Assembly (NCBI GenBank): GCA_023415635.1 | Contig: JAEZJV010000014.1 | Coordinates: 1 to 64,000, forward strand | Reading direction: 5' to 3' | Length of the DNA stretch: 64,000 nucleotides | Source: Bacillota bacterium | GTDB taxonomy: Bacteria > Bacillota > Clostridia > Lachnospirales > Lachnospiraceae | Shown: positions 33,593-42,871 of the stretch, one piece after another | Layout: each line of letters starts with the position of its first letter | Numbering within the stretch: position 1 is the stretch's first letter | Translations under genes and position numbers: made by a program | Notes under the pieces: model-generated | Told to the model about the DNA's origin: nothing | Database searches by the model: none | Seen by the model: the letters and a program-made list of their open reading frames with translations, nothing else

Positions 33593-34522
33593 ATGGGAAA
33601 GAAGGCATTTCTATTTGCTGGTCAGGGTGCTCAGTATATCGGAATGGGTAAGGAATTATATGAAGCCTTTCCGGTATGTAGGCAGACCTTTGAAGAAGCA
33701 GGAGAAAGCTTATCGAGTAATTTGACTGAATTAATCTTTAACGGAACCTCGGCTGAGCTAAATTTAACCGAGAATACCCAGCCTGCTGTAGTAACGATGT
33801 CCGTAGCTGCTCTTCGAGCGATACTTCAGTACGGAATTGAACCGGATATCCTAGCAGGTCTAAGCCTCGGGGAGTATTCCGCATTAGCTGCGGGGGGAGT
33901 ATTTACTCTGTCCCAGGTAATACCGCTGGTCCGTAAACGGGGCCGCTTTATGCAGGAGGCAGTACCTGAGGGAGTCGGAAAGATGTGTGCGGTGCTTGGT
34001 CTCTCTGAGGAGAAGGTACGGGAAGCCTGCAGGGAAGCAGGAAGGATGGGAATTGTTGAACCTGCCAACTTCAATTGTCCCGGGCAGATTGTCATCGGAG
34101 GAGAAATTGCTGCAGTAGATGAAACAGCGCGTCTTGTTAAGGCACTGGGAGCTCTGAAGACAATCGATCTGGCAGTGAGTGCACCGTTTCATACCTCAAT
34201 GCTAAAACCGGCAGCTGAGCGATTAAAGGCAGAACTTGAGCCAATGGAGCTGGGAACGCTTTTGCGGCCACTGATTAATAATGTCGAGGCTGACAATACA
34301 GCTTCCGAGCAGATTAAGGAGCTTCTGTATCGACAGGTGATGAGCAGTGTATTATGGGAACAGTCTATCCGTAGGATGATTTCGGAAGATGTGGATTGTT
34401 TTATCGAAATCGGCCCGGGAAAGACCTTATCCGGCTTCGTGAGAAAGATCGACCGTGGATTGAAGGTATATAACGTGGAGGATTTAGCCTCACTCGAGGC
34501 AACGATAAAGGCACTTCAATGA
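33593..34522 (+). CDS. fabD: Malonyl-CoA:ACP transacylase
   Basis: 309 residues; ATG is two bases after the fabK stop, with GGGAGTGGAGG inside the fabK end as ribosome binding site. The N-terminal FAGQGAQYIGMGKEL, the nucleophile in GLSLGEYSAL (Ser about 91), and the catalytic His in SAPFHTSML (about 200) are present. It loads malonyl groups onto ACP for FabH and FabF. Confidence 0.95.
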   Translation: MGKKAFLFAGQGAQYIGMGKELYEAFPVCRQTFEEAGESLSSNLTELIFNGTSAELNLTENTQPAVVTMSVAALRAILQYGIEPDILAGLSLGEYSALAAGGVFTLSQVIPLVRKRGRFMQEAVPEGVGKMCAVLGLSEEKVREACREAGRMGIVEPANFNCPGQIVIGGEIAAVDETARLVKALGALKTIDLAVSAPFHTSMLKPAAERLKAELEPMELGTLLRPLINNVEADNTASEQIKELLYRQVMSSVLWEQSIRRMISEDVDCFIEIGPGKTLSGFVRKIDRGLKVYNVEDLASLEATIKALQ

Positions 34523-34542
34523 GAATCAGAAAGGATAAGAAT

Positions 34543-35283
34543 ATGCCAAATGAAAAGGTTGCAGTTATTACCGGAGCCGGTAAAGGAATAGGAAGGTCAA
34601 TCGCACTTCAATTATCGAACGAGGGCTACCAGGTTGTGATTAATTATCGCAGCAGTTTGACACAGGTAGAAGAATTACTTGAGACCATACACAAAAGCGG
34701 TGGTGATGCAGTAGCAGTACAGGCAGACATAAGCCGGGAAGAGGAAGCAAAAAAGCTCATAAATGAAGCGGTAGGAAGATACGGCAGGGTGGATGTGCTG
34801 GTGAATAATGCCGGAATAACTAAGGATAACCTGTTAATGCGGATGTCTGAAGAGGAATTTGATCATGTGATTGATATCAATCTGAAAGGAACCTTCTTCT
34901 GTATGAAGTATGCTTCGCCCCTTATGCTGAAGCAGAAAAGCGGTAGAATTATCAATATATCTTCGGTGGTGGGACTTACCGGCAATATCGGTCAGACTAA
35001 TTATGCTGCATCCAAGGCAGGCATCATCGGTATGACAAAGTCGGCTGCCAGAGAACTTGCTTCTCGTGGGATTACAGTCAATGCGGTTGCGCCCGGCTTC
35101 ATCGAGACAGAAATGACGGAGAAGCTCGGAGATAAGATGAAGGAAACAGTTATTAACAATATTCCTATGAAAAGATACGGGACACCGGAAGAGGTGGCAG
35201 CAGCAGTCAGCTTCCTGGCTTCAGAGGCAGCCGATTACATCACCGGGCAGGTATTACAGGTAGATGGCGGAATGGTAATGTAG
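34543..35283 (+). CDS. fabG: 3-oxoacyl-ACP reductase
   Basis: 246 residues from the ATG after GAAAGGATAAGA; an alternative in-frame ATG at 34519 overlaps the fabD stop as ATGA. It is a short-chain dehydrogenase using NADPH: cofactor motif ITGAGKGIGRSIA, NNAG at VLVNNAGITKDNLLMRM, catalytic Ser in INISSVVGLTGN and Tyr/Lys in TNYAASKAGIIG (about 152 and 156). The C-terminus ends VDGGMVM as is usual. Confidence 0.95.
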   Translation: MPNEKVAVITGAGKGIGRSIALQLSNEGYQVVINYRSSLTQVEELLETIHKSGGDAVAVQADISREEEAKKLINEAVGRYGRVDVLVNNAGITKDNLLMRMSEEEFDHVIDINLKGTFFCMKYASPLMLKQKSGRIINISSVVGLTGNIGQTNYAASKAGIIGMTKSAARELASRGITVNAVAPGFIETEMTEKLGDKMKETVINNIPMKRYGTPEEVAAAVSFLASEAADYITGQVLQVDGGMVM

Positions 35284-35293
35284 GAGGAAAAGT

Positions 35294-36544
35294 ATGGATC
35301 ATAGAGTGGTAGTTACGGGGATGGGTGCCATTACCCCGATCGGTAATAATGTGAGTGACTTTTTTAATAATATACAAGCTGGGAAGTGCGGTATTGATTT
35401 AATTGAGGGCTTTGACACGGAGACCTATCAGGTTAAGCTGGCAGCCCAGGTAAAGAACTTTGATCCCAAAAATCATATGGATTTAAGGGAATCCAAAAGA
35501 ATGGACCGTTTTTCTCAATTTGCTGTGGCAGCAGCGAAGGAAGCGTTAAGGGATTCAGGAATTGATCTGGATAAGGTTAATCGGGATAGGTTTGGTGTAA
35601 TCGTAGGGTCCGGCATCGGAGGTCTCGGACTCATCGAGAAGGAGACAATGACCTTGAAGGAGAAAGGGCCCAGAAGAATAAATCCTTTATTCATCCCGAT
35701 GTCTATTACTAATATGGCAGCAGGAAATATTGCGATCCAATTCGGTGCGAAGGGTGTCTGTACCAATGTGGTGACGGCATGTGCCACCGGTAACAATAGC
35801 ATCGGAGAAGCCTTCCGCAGTATCAAACATGGCTATTCTGATTTCATATTGGCAGGAGGAACAGAGAGCTCTGTTACCCCGCTCGGAGTTGCTGGTTTCT
35901 CGGCATTGACCGCCCTCTCCACGAGTATAGATCCACTTAGGGCTTCCATTCCCTTTGATAAGGACAGAGATGGCTTTGTCATGGGGGAAGGTGCCGGAAT
36001 TCTGCTTCTTGAGGAATATGAGCATGCCAAAGCCCGTGGTGCTAGGATTTATGCAGAAGTTGTAGGTTACGGTGCCTCCTGTGACGCCTATCATATCACA
36101 GCGCCTTCTCCAGATGGTGAAGGTGGAGCAAAAGCAATGAAGCTGGCAATGGAGGAAGCAGGGATTACTCCAAAGGAGGTTTCCTACATCAATGCCCATG
36201 GAACAAGCACACCGACCAACGATAAGACGGAAACTCTCGCTGTGAAGCTGGCGATGGGTGAAGAAGCTTATCGTATTCCGATAAGCTCCACCAAATCAAT
36301 GATTGGTCATCTCCTTGGAGCAGCGGGAGCCGTGGAAGCGGTAGTCTGTATCAAAGCACTGGAAGAAGGCTTCGTTCCTGCAACCATAGGCCTTACTAAC
36401 AAGGATGAAGAATGTGATCTGGATTATGTTGCACAAAACGGAAGAAAGGCAGAGCTTAAATATGTCATGTCCAATTCTCTTGGCTTTGGCGGACATAATG
36501 CTACTCTATTATTTAGAGGCTGGAATAATCAGGAGCAGAAATAA
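35294..36544 (+). CDS. fabF: Beta-ketoacyl-ACP synthase II
   Basis: 416 residues. FabF elongates acyl-ACP with malonyl-ACP. The Cys-His-His active site is seen as TACATGNNSIGEA (Cys about 161), NAHGTSTPTND (His about 303) and SMIGHLLGAAG (His about 338). MDHRVVVTGMGAITPIG is the standard N-terminus. A strong ribosome binding site TAGGAGGAAAAGT lies in the 10-bp gap after fabG. Confidence 0.96.
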   Translation: MDHRVVVTGMGAITPIGNNVSDFFNNIQAGKCGIDLIEGFDTETYQVKLAAQVKNFDPKNHMDLRESKRMDRFSQFAVAAAKEALRDSGIDLDKVNRDRFGVIVGSGIGGLGLIEKETMTLKEKGPRRINPLFIPMSITNMAAGNIAIQFGAKGVCTNVVTACATGNNSIGEAFRSIKHGYSDFILAGGTESSVTPLGVAGFSALTALSTSIDPLRASIPFDKDRDGFVMGEGAGILLLEEYEHAKARGARIYAEVVGYGASCDAYHITAPSPDGEGGAKAMKLAMEEAGITPKEVSYINAHGTSTPTNDKTETLAVKLAMGEEAYRIPISSTKSMIGHLLGAAGAVEAVVCIKALEEGFVPATIGLTNKDEECDLDYVAQNGRKAELKYVMSNSLGFGGHNATLLFRGWNNQEQK

Positions 36545-36610
36545 TCTCTTCAGTTCGTATGGACCGCTGTGGCTATTTCATTACCAGGAATATTAGTTGG
36601 AGGTAGATAG

Positions 36611-37192
36611 ATGGATTATAGGACAATAGTTAATTTGATGAAGGAAATGAGTCATACTGAATTAACAAAGCTTGAGATAGAAGAAGAGGGTTTTCGTATC
36701 CGCATCGAGAAGGGTAATACGGGTGCCAAAGAGCAGGGAAGTCTTTCGCAGATTGCCTGGAGCCAGAATGCTATACCCGTTATACCGCAGTATTTGCCGG
36801 GTATGTATACGTCCGGGCAGATGATGCCCGCTGCACCTATTGTTACCGGTACTATGCAGAATGCAATGAACCAAGGAACAGAGGAAGCCAATATGATCGA
36901 AGCCGCTAGCGGTATCGTATCGTCGGAGAAAAAAGAAGTTGCAGCTGAGGAGCAAAATCAAAAGAAGCTGGTATCACCTATGGTGGGAACCTTTTATGCA
37001 CAGCCCTCCCCGGATAAGCCTCCATTTGTTAAGGTTGGTGATAGAGTGAAGAAGGGACAGACCATCTGCATTATCGAAGCCATGAAGCTGATGAACGAAA
37101 TTGAAAGCGAGCATGAAGGTGAAGTCGTTAAAATACTAACCAAGAACGAAGATATGGTAGAATTCGGTCAGCCCTTATTTTTGATTAAATAG
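36611..37192 (+). CDS. accB: Biotin carboxyl carrier protein of acetyl-CoA carboxylase
   Basis: 193 residues. The last 75 residues form the biotinyl domain, with the biotin-accepting Lys in IIEAMKLMNEIE (Lys 159) and the thumb-containing LVSPMVGTFYAQPSPDKPPFV. The N-terminus (1-35) is the helical tether, and residues 50-120 are a Met/Pro/Gln-rich flexible linker. It carries carboxybiotin between AccC and AccAD. It is 66 bp after fabF, separated from accC by fabZ as in many Clostridia and lactic bacteria. Confidence 0.95.
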   Translation: MDYRTIVNLMKEMSHTELTKLEIEEEGFRIRIEKGNTGAKEQGSLSQIAWSQNAIPVIPQYLPGMYTSGQMMPAAPIVTGTMQNAMNQGTEEANMIEAASGIVSSEKKEVAAEEQNQKKLVSPMVGTFYAQPSPDKPPFVKVGDRVKKGQTICIIEAMKLMNEIESEHEGEVVKILTKNEDMVEFGQPLFLIK

Positions 37193-37233
37193 GATATTTT
37201 GAGCCGCCATATAGTGGAGGAATGGAGATTACA

Positions 37234-37665
37234 ATGCTTAATATCAACGAAATACAGAAAATTTTACCGCACCGCCCTCCGTTTCTACTGATAGACCGGG
37301 TGGAAGAACTGGAACCAGCTAAACGGGCTGTCGGCAGAAAATGTGTATCTATGAACGAACCCTTCTTTGTAGGACATTTTCCGGGAAAGGCTGTCATGCC
37401 AGGGGTTCTTATTCTGGAAGCCTTAGCACAGATGGGAGCCATCTGCATGCTGACGGTACCGGGAAATGAAGGGAAGCTGGTTTTATTTGGAGGCATGGAT
37501 AAGGTTAAATTTAAACGTCAGGTGGTACCGGGCGACGTGCTGATTCTGGAGGTAGAGATCACTAAGAGTAAGGGCAGTTTTGGTGTCGGAACGGCTATTG
37601 CTTATATTGAAGGGCAGGTTGCTTGTGAGGCAGTTCTGACCTTTGCGCTGGGAGACCATGAATAA
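37234..37665 (+). CDS. fabZ: 3-hydroxyacyl-ACP dehydratase
   Basis: 143 residues from the ATG behind GGAGATTACA; an ATG 12 bp upstream is too close to its ribosome binding site. Hot-dog fold with the catalytic His in LPHRPPFLLIDRVEE, GHFPGKAVMPGVLILEALAQ with the acidic partner, and VKFKRQVVPGD. It dehydrates 3-hydroxyacyl-ACP. No FabA or FabM-like isomerase is present in the operon. Confidence 0.95.
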   Translation: MLNINEIQKILPHRPPFLLIDRVEELEPAKRAVGRKCVSMNEPFFVGHFPGKAVMPGVLILEALAQMGAICMLTVPGNEGKLVLFGGMDKVKFKRQVVPGDVLILEVEITKSKGSFGVGTAIAYIEGQVACEAVLTFALGDHE

Positions 37666-37720
37666 GGATGAACAGCGCCAATTCATCAAGGATGTCGAAT
37701 TGAGTAAGGAGAGAACAGCA

Positions 37721-39061
37721 ATGTTTAAAAAAATATTAATAGCAAACCGCGGTGAGATTGCAGTCCGGATTATCCGTGCCTGCAAGGAGATGGATATTGC
37801 TACAGTTGCAGTATATTCGGAAGCAGATAAGGAAGCTTTACATGTGATGCTTGCAGACGAGGCAGTATGCATCGGTCCCGCAAAATCCAAGGACAGCTAT
37901 CTAAATATTCAGAATATTATAAGTGCGACTGTATTGACCGGAGCAACAGCGATACATCCCGGGTTTGGTTTCCTCTCGGAGAACAGCTCCTTTGCCAGAA
38001 TGTGTGAGGACTGTAATATTACCTTCATCGGGCCGAAGGCTGATACGATTGACCTGCTTGGCAACAAATCCAGAGCAAGAGAAACCATGCAGAAGGCTGG
38101 AGTTCCCGTCGTACCGGGATCAGAGGGAGAGATTGAGACGGTGAAGGATGCTCTCCTTCTTGCAGAGAAAATCGGTTATCCCGTGATGATCAAGGCTTCT
38201 GCTGGTGGTGGCGGTAAAGGAATGCGTGCCGTATATCATTCAGATGATATGGAGAAGGCCTACAACTCTGCTAAAGCAGAAGCAAAGGCAGCCTTTGCGG
38301 ATGATAAGGTATATATCGAAAAACTTATAGTAAATCCAAAACATATTGAGATTCAAATACTTGCAGATAGCCATGGTAACGTGGTGCATCTGGGAGAGCG
38401 CGACTGCTCTGTCCAGCGCCGCAATCAGAAGATGATTGAGGAATCTCCGTCAGCCGTCATGACACCGGAGCTGAGATTAGCAATGGGCAGTGCGGCGGTA
38501 AAAGCGGCAAAGGCAACCAGCTATGTCAATGCGGGTACCATTGAGTTTCTGCTAGACAAAGACAATCATTATTATTTCATGGAAATGAATACAAGAATTC
38601 AGGTGGAGCATCCAGTTACAGAGATGGTTACCGGGATTGATATGATAAAAGAGCAAATCAGAATTGCTGCAGGTGAGGAGATGCCTTACCGTCAGGACAG
38701 CATTGAATTTAAGGGTCATGCGATAGAATGCAGAATCAATGCGGAGGACCCCTCAAAGAATTTTATGCCCTGTCCGGGACGTGTAGAGAACGTACTCTTC
38801 CCCGGAGGCTTTGGTGTTCGGGTCGATAGTGCCCTATATTCCGGATATGTAGTGCCCTCCTGTTATGATTCTATGCTTGCGAAGGTCATTGCTTACGGTA
38901 AGGACCGGGAAGAAGCTATTATGAGGATGAGACGTGCACTATCAGAGCTGATTATTGAAGGAATACAGACCAATACGGAATACCAGTATGAGCTGCTTTA
39001 CAGGGATGAGATTATTTCCGGCCAATATCACACCGGTTTAATTGAGGGCAGTATGAAGTAA
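37721..39061 (+). CDS. accC: Biotin carboxylase subunit of acetyl-CoA carboxylase
   Basis: 446 residues from the ATG behind TAAGGAGAGAACAGC. The frame is open upstream through an ATG overlapping the fabZ stop, but FKKILIANRGEIAVRIIRACKE is the normal N-terminus. ATP-grasp motifs GYPVMIKASAGGGGKGMR, LGERDCSVQRRNQKMIEESPS and FMEMNTRIQVEHPVTEMVTG are intact. It carboxylates biotin on AccB with bicarbonate and ATP. Confidence 0.96.
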   Translation: MFKKILIANRGEIAVRIIRACKEMDIATVAVYSEADKEALHVMLADEAVCIGPAKSKDSYLNIQNIISATVLTGATAIHPGFGFLSENSSFARMCEDCNITFIGPKADTIDLLGNKSRARETMQKAGVPVVPGSEGEIETVKDALLLAEKIGYPVMIKASAGGGGKGMRAVYHSDDMEKAYNSAKAEAKAAFADDKVYIEKLIVNPKHIEIQILADSHGNVVHLGERDCSVQRRNQKMIEESPSAVMTPELRLAMGSAAVKAAKATSYVNAGTIEFLLDKDNHYYFMEMNTRIQVEHPVTEMVTGIDMIKEQIRIAAGEEMPYRQDSIEFKGHAIECRINAEDPSKNFMPCPGRVENVLFPGGFGVRVDSALYSGYVVPSCYDSMLAKVIAYGKDREEAIMRMRRALSELIIEGIQTNTEYQYELLYRDEIISGQYHTGLIEGSMK

Positions 39062-39128
39062 AGACAGCTTCATACTAAGAGATTTATGCCTGTACAATCC
39101 TTGGCATAAGCTCATTCAAAGGAAAGGT

Positions 39129-40019
39129 ATGTTTAATAGTATGAACAGAAATCCATTTAAGCCAAAACAGTATGCGACAACCAGTGTCTATCGGACGAAG
39201 CCACAGGATATCGTTCGCACAGAGGAAGATAAGCCGAATGTGCCGGAAGGAATTATGACGAAATGTCCCTGCTGTGGGAAGGTCATCTATACAAAGCTTT
39301 TAACTAAGAACTATAAGAGCTGCGATGAATGCAGTTATCATTTCAAGCTGTCAGCTGAAGAGCGTCTTTCTATGCTTGTGGATGAAGGTGAATTTCAGGA
39401 ATTTAATGCGGACATGATTAGCAGGGATCCCTTGAATTTTCCCGGATACATCGAGAAGCTTCAAAGGACGCGTGTTCAGACGGGGCTGGCAGACGGTATA
39501 GTAACAGGGAGAGGAAGACTCGAAGGGCAGGCTGCTATGCTTGGTGTCATGGATCCGGCATTCTTTATGGGAAGTATGGGGACTACGATCGGTGAAAAAT
39601 TGACACGACTATTTGAGCAGGCAACAGAGGAAAGACTTCCGGTCGTCATTTTCACTGCTTCGGGAGGTGCCAGGATGCAGGAAGGAATATTCTCACTAAT
39701 GCAGATGGCCAAGGTGAGTGGTGCCGTAGCAAAACACAGCGAAGCCGGACTGCTTTATATTACAGTGCTGACTGATCCGACAACCGGCGGTGTGACTGCC
39801 AGCTTTGCGATGCTGGGAGATATCATTCTGGCAGAACCGGGGGCTTTGATTGGGTTTGCCGGTCCCAGAGTAATCGAGCAGACCATCGGACAAAGGCTGC
39901 CCGATGGGTTCCAGAGAGCAGAGTTCTTATTGGAGCATGGCTTTATTGATCAGATTGTGCCCAGACAGCTACAGAAGCATACGATTTCTACTCTTTTGAA
40001 AATGCACTCGAAAGCGTAA
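39129..40019 (+). CDS. accD: Acetyl-CoA carboxylase carboxyltransferase beta subunit
   Basis: 296 residues. A Cys4 zinc ribbon at residues about 41-64 (CPCCGKVIY and CDECSYHF) is followed by the crotonase-fold domain with ASGGARMQEGIFSLMQMAK and PTTGGVTASFAMLGDIILAEPGALIGFAG. With AccA it moves the carboxyl group from biotin to acetyl-CoA, giving malonyl-CoA. Ribosome binding site AAAGGAAAGGT. Confidence 0.95.
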   Translation: MFNSMNRNPFKPKQYATTSVYRTKPQDIVRTEEDKPNVPEGIMTKCPCCGKVIYTKLLTKNYKSCDECSYHFKLSAEERLSMLVDEGEFQEFNADMISRDPLNFPGYIEKLQRTRVQTGLADGIVTGRGRLEGQAAMLGVMDPAFFMGSMGTTIGEKLTRLFEQATEERLPVVIFTASGGARMQEGIFSLMQMAKVSGAVAKHSEAGLLYITVLTDPTTGGVTASFAMLGDIILAEPGALIGFAGPRVIEQTIGQRLPDGFQRAEFLLEHGFIDQIVPRQLQKHTISTLLKMHSKA

Positions 40020-40098
40020 CATCATTCTGAGAAGACGAAAAGGTTATATGGTATAAAAGTATTATTCGCATAGAGCATGTGCAGAAATGGGAGATAAT

Positions 40099-40884
40099 AT
40101 GAGTATAACACCTTGGGAGAAGGTAAAGCTGGCAAGAATGCCGGTGAGACCGACCGGACAAGATTATATAGACAGAATATTTACAGATTTCCTTGAATTA
40201 CACGGGGATCGTTATTATGGTGAGGATCGCGCTATTGTTGGTGGGGTCGCATATTTTGGTGACATTCCCGTCACGGTGATCGCACAGCAGAAGGGACGTA
40301 ATACTAAGGAGAATATCGCACGTAATTTCTCAATGCCTCATCCGGAAGGATACCGTAAAGCCCTCCGTCTGATGAAGCAGGCAGAGAAATTTCGTCGGCC
40401 GATTATCTGTTTCATTGATACCCCCGGTGCTTTCTGTGGACTCGGAGCCGAGGAACGTGGACAGGGTGAAGCAATTGCAGAGAATCTTGCTCAGATGATG
40501 CTGTTGAAGACACCCATCATATCCATCGTCATCTCGGAGGGGGGCAGTGGTGGGGCTTTGGCACTTGGTGTAGCAGATAAGGTATATATGCTGGAGCATG
40601 CCATTTATTCCATCCTTTCACCGGAGGGCTTTGCCAGTATCCTTTATAAGGATTCCAGTAAAGCTGAGCAGGCAGCCGGAGAGATGAAGCTGACAGCCCA
40701 GGATTTATATCAGTTTCAGATTATTGACGGCATTATTCCTGAGCCTCCCGGCGGGGCTCACAATGACCATAATCTGATGGCTTTGAGTGTGAAGTCGGTA
40801 ATTGAGGCGGAGCTTTCAAAGTTAAGGCAGCTGTCTACAGAAGAACTCCTTAACAGGAGATATCAGAAATTCAGAAACCTGTAG
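40099..40884 (+). CDS. accA: Acetyl-CoA carboxylase carboxyltransferase alpha subunit
   Basis: 261 residues from the ATG behind GGGAGATAAT, the short Firmicutes form without the N-terminal extension seen in E. coli. FIDTPGAFCGLGAEERGQGEAIAENL and SEGGSGGALALGVADKVYMLEHAIYSILSPEGFASIL bind carboxybiotin and acetyl-CoA. It is the last gene of the fab/acc operon and is followed by a terminator. Confidence 0.95.
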   Translation: MSITPWEKVKLARMPVRPTGQDYIDRIFTDFLELHGDRYYGEDRAIVGGVAYFGDIPVTVIAQQKGRNTKENIARNFSMPHPEGYRKALRLMKQAEKFRRPIICFIDTPGAFCGLGAEERGQGEAIAENLAQMMLLKTPIISIVISEGGSGGALALGVADKVYMLEHAIYSILSPEGFASILYKDSSKAEQAAGEMKLTAQDLYQFQIIDGIIPEPPGGAHNDHNLMALSVKSVIEAELSKLRQLSTEELLNRRYQKFRNL

Positions 40885-40907
40885 CTTGACATGGAATAGA
40901 AACAATC

Positions 40908-40967
40908 AGCTTTTCTGCAGAGATAGGATCGATATCCTTAGGCATTATTGCAGAGAAGCTTTTTTTT
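40908..40967 (+). terminator. Terminator of the fab/acc operon
   Basis: AGCTTTTCTGCA (40908-40919) pairs with TGCAGAGAAGCT (40949-40960), followed by seven T. Confidence 0.88.
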
Positions 40968-41018
40968 GTAAAAATTTACGGATTATTGAGATAAGATTTC
41001 CTTCTAGCCTTGTTTGAT

Positions 41019-41528
41019 TTATAAGGTTTTTACTAATAATATACCATGATATTTTTCCCCATAAATGTTTGGTAGTACACCTGATGGTACATATCCCATA
41101 GAAAGAAACCAAGTATAATCTTCTCTATCAATAGCATGCAAATCTCGTAATTCCTCCCAAGGTTTCTTTAGGCTTACACCATGACAGGATAGTCCTTTTG
41201 TCCCTATCGTAAACTTCATAATAACAAAACCCTGTTCTCTTGCCCATTCCTCCGATTTTTCAACTAAAGGTTGCAACCCTTTTCCAACCACAAGAACTCC
41301 ACAATTATTATATCCCAGACATTCAATCTCACCTGTCTTATAACCATCATATCTTTTACATAATATCCATCCGATAGGACTATCCTTACCTGAGCCGAGA
41401 TACCAACCGATTCCGTCACTTAATTGTTGTTTTGCTCCTTCGATATCCCACCATTCCGGTTTTATATTTGCCATAAATTTTGATACAATAGACACATTTT
41501 CAGAATTGATATCATAAATTTCCATCAT
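41019..41528 (-). CDS. GNAT-like acetyltransferase
   Basis: 169 residues. The order of elements (IGWILCKRYDGYKTGEIECLGYNNCGVLVVGKGLQPLVEKSEEWAREQGFVIMKFTIG) matches strands 4 and 5 of the GNAT fold with an acetyl-CoA loop around VGKGLQPL, and the C-terminal FLSMGYVPSG resembles the usual 'LGF' strand. The loop is not the classical Q/RxxGxG/A, so this is a divergent member. It is a single gene on the minus strand, reading toward the fab operon terminator. Start ATG at 41528 or 41525. The substrate is unknown. Confidence 0.65.
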   Translation of the reverse strand: MMEIYDINSENVSIVSKFMANIKPEWWDIEGAKQQLSDGIGWYLGSGKDSPIGWILCKRYDGYKTGEIECLGYNNCGVLVVGKGLQPLVEKSEEWAREQGFVIMKFTIGTKGLSCHGVSLKKPWEELRDLHAIDREDYTWFLSMGYVPSGVLPNIYGEKYHGILLVKTL

Positions 41529-41875
41529 TCTTTTTCTCCCTTTTCATATCCTCCAATAATTGCAAACTAAATGAATGGTATTATTATACAGTATACGATA
41601 ATATGAAATCAATGTATTTGTCGTTCATATCTTAAGTAAAAAATGAGATGTATGTTTATATTATAATAATTTATGTTTACGTTCAATGAGATGCTTATGA
41701 TTACTGGGTATGATGCCAATATCAGAGAGGATAAAGACAGCCAGTATTTCTATACCTCTCCGGGCTTTCCAAGATTTCTGTATAAACTGTTCGCCGAGCT
41801 TGGATGGAAATAGGACATTAAGGCAAACGGCTTAAAGCCTAAGGATTTGAACCGAAGACCTGCGAAGCAATAGGA
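41529..41875. other. 347-bp gap with one frameshifted gene remnant
   Basis: The left part is AT-rich and probably holds the promoter of the GNAT gene. 41674-41813 holds a short coding-like remnant on the plus strand, described separately. The rest shows nothing I can name. Confidence 0.45.
41674..41813 (+). pseudogene. Short frameshifted gene remnant
   Basis: From ATG 41674 the frame reads MFTFNEMLMITGYDANIRED up to YFYTS at 41760. From there a different frame continues sensibly as GFPRFLYKLFAELGWK and ends in TAG at 41811. One missing base near 41761 would join the two. No ribosome binding site is seen. I take it for the end of a decayed gene; the family is not recognised. Confidence 0.4.
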
Positions 41876-42694
41876 TTAATCTGAAATACGCTTAATATCA
41901 ATCAGACTCGAGGTAAAGGTACCGCCGACGTTCTCCACATAATCACGGTATTCTTCGTAATTAATATAGTACAGGCCTCCCCAGGAGGAGATTCGCAGCA
42001 TAATCCTTCCTGTAAGCTCATCCTTAATCAATCCGGTAACGGTAACGTAATGTCCGTTAATATCATACTTTACTGCTTTATAATAATATGGCTTTGGTAC
42101 TTCCTCTGAGTTTTCCGTATTAATTTGCGAAGGTGTTGGTTGGAAGTCTATTTCTCTCAGTTCATAGAAGGATATTCCTTTTCTCCCCCACAGGTTCGGT
42201 GTATTCGGTCCAATGGAAAGAATGATCGGAAAATCCTTTTCCAGCATCTCCTCTATTAGGTCATACATGTCGTAATAATTAAGGGTCCATTTCCAGGCAG
42301 CCTGTAGTCCAAGCCCATAATAGTCGGAATAGGTATTGATTGCTGATGCAGCCAATGGACCAAGTACGGCGAGGATGGGGAGAGTTTTGGTATATTGCTT
42401 ATGAATTTGCTTGACATAGGTAGTGTAATTTGGATATATAATTTGATTATCCGTATTTACTGCAAGGGCGGTTACCGGAGTCTGAAGTGCTTCCTTCTTC
42501 CGGGACAGATAAAGGAACAAATCAGCAGTGGCGATGGTTCCACAGCCATAATGACAGAGGATATAATCCTTACTAAGCCTTTTGTCATCAGGAAACCACA
42601 TCTGGCTTCCACCATATGAAATTCTGTTATCCTTGATAACAGGAACATATTCCGGGGCGGATAGTTGTACAATAGTATGATTTTTGATGGACAT
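41876..42694 (-). CDS. Papain-like (C39-type) cysteine protease-like protein
   Basis: 272 residues, no signal peptide. A Cys in HYGCGTIATADLFLYL (about residue 51) at the start of a helix and a His in DINGHYVTVTGLI (about residue 221) before ISSWGGLYYINYEEY follow the Cys...His...Asn/Asp order of C39-like papain-fold proteins. Between them are long helices with WKWTLNYYDMYDLIEEML. It could cleave a peptide or be an inactive relative. Ribosome binding site AGGAGGCGG lies before the ATG. It stands alone between GNAT and the ABC-F gene. Confidence 0.55.
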   Translation of the reverse strand: MSIKNHTIVQLSAPEYVPVIKDNRISYGGSQMWFPDDKRLSKDYILCHYGCGTIATADLFLYLSRKKEALQTPVTALAVNTDNQIIYPNYTTYVKQIHKQYTKTLPILAVLGPLAASAINTYSDYYGLGLQAAWKWTLNYYDMYDLIEEMLEKDFPIILSIGPNTPNLWGRKGISFYELREIDFQPTPSQINTENSEEVPKPYYYKAVKYDINGHYVTVTGLIKDELTGRIMLRISSWGGLYYINYEEYRDYVENVGGTFTSSLIDIKRISD

Positions 42695-42817
42695 TGAACC
42701 GCCTCCTAACTGAGCTTCTTACCATCATTTTATTCAAATTCGCTTGTTCATGTTGCCGATAAATATGAAAGGACAGGGAAGAAACTACAGGGAAGAAACT
42801 ACAGCAGGAACTTCCAT

Positions 42818-42857
42818 AAAAAAAGGACTTGGCGTAACCATGTACGTAAAGTCCTTT
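42818..42857 (-). terminator. Terminator of the ABC-F gene
   Basis: AAAGGACTT (42822-42830) pairs with AAGTCCTTT (42849-42857). On the minus strand the hairpin is followed by a run of T (AAAAAAA on plus at 42818-42824). Confidence 0.85.
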
Positions 42858-42871
42858 CCTAGCTATAAACT

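Noticed and set aside
42768..42804. Two copies of GGGAAGAAACTACA as an element end
   Set aside because: A simple 14-bp tandem duplication beyond the terminator of the ABC-F gene, with no inverted repeat or partner copy.
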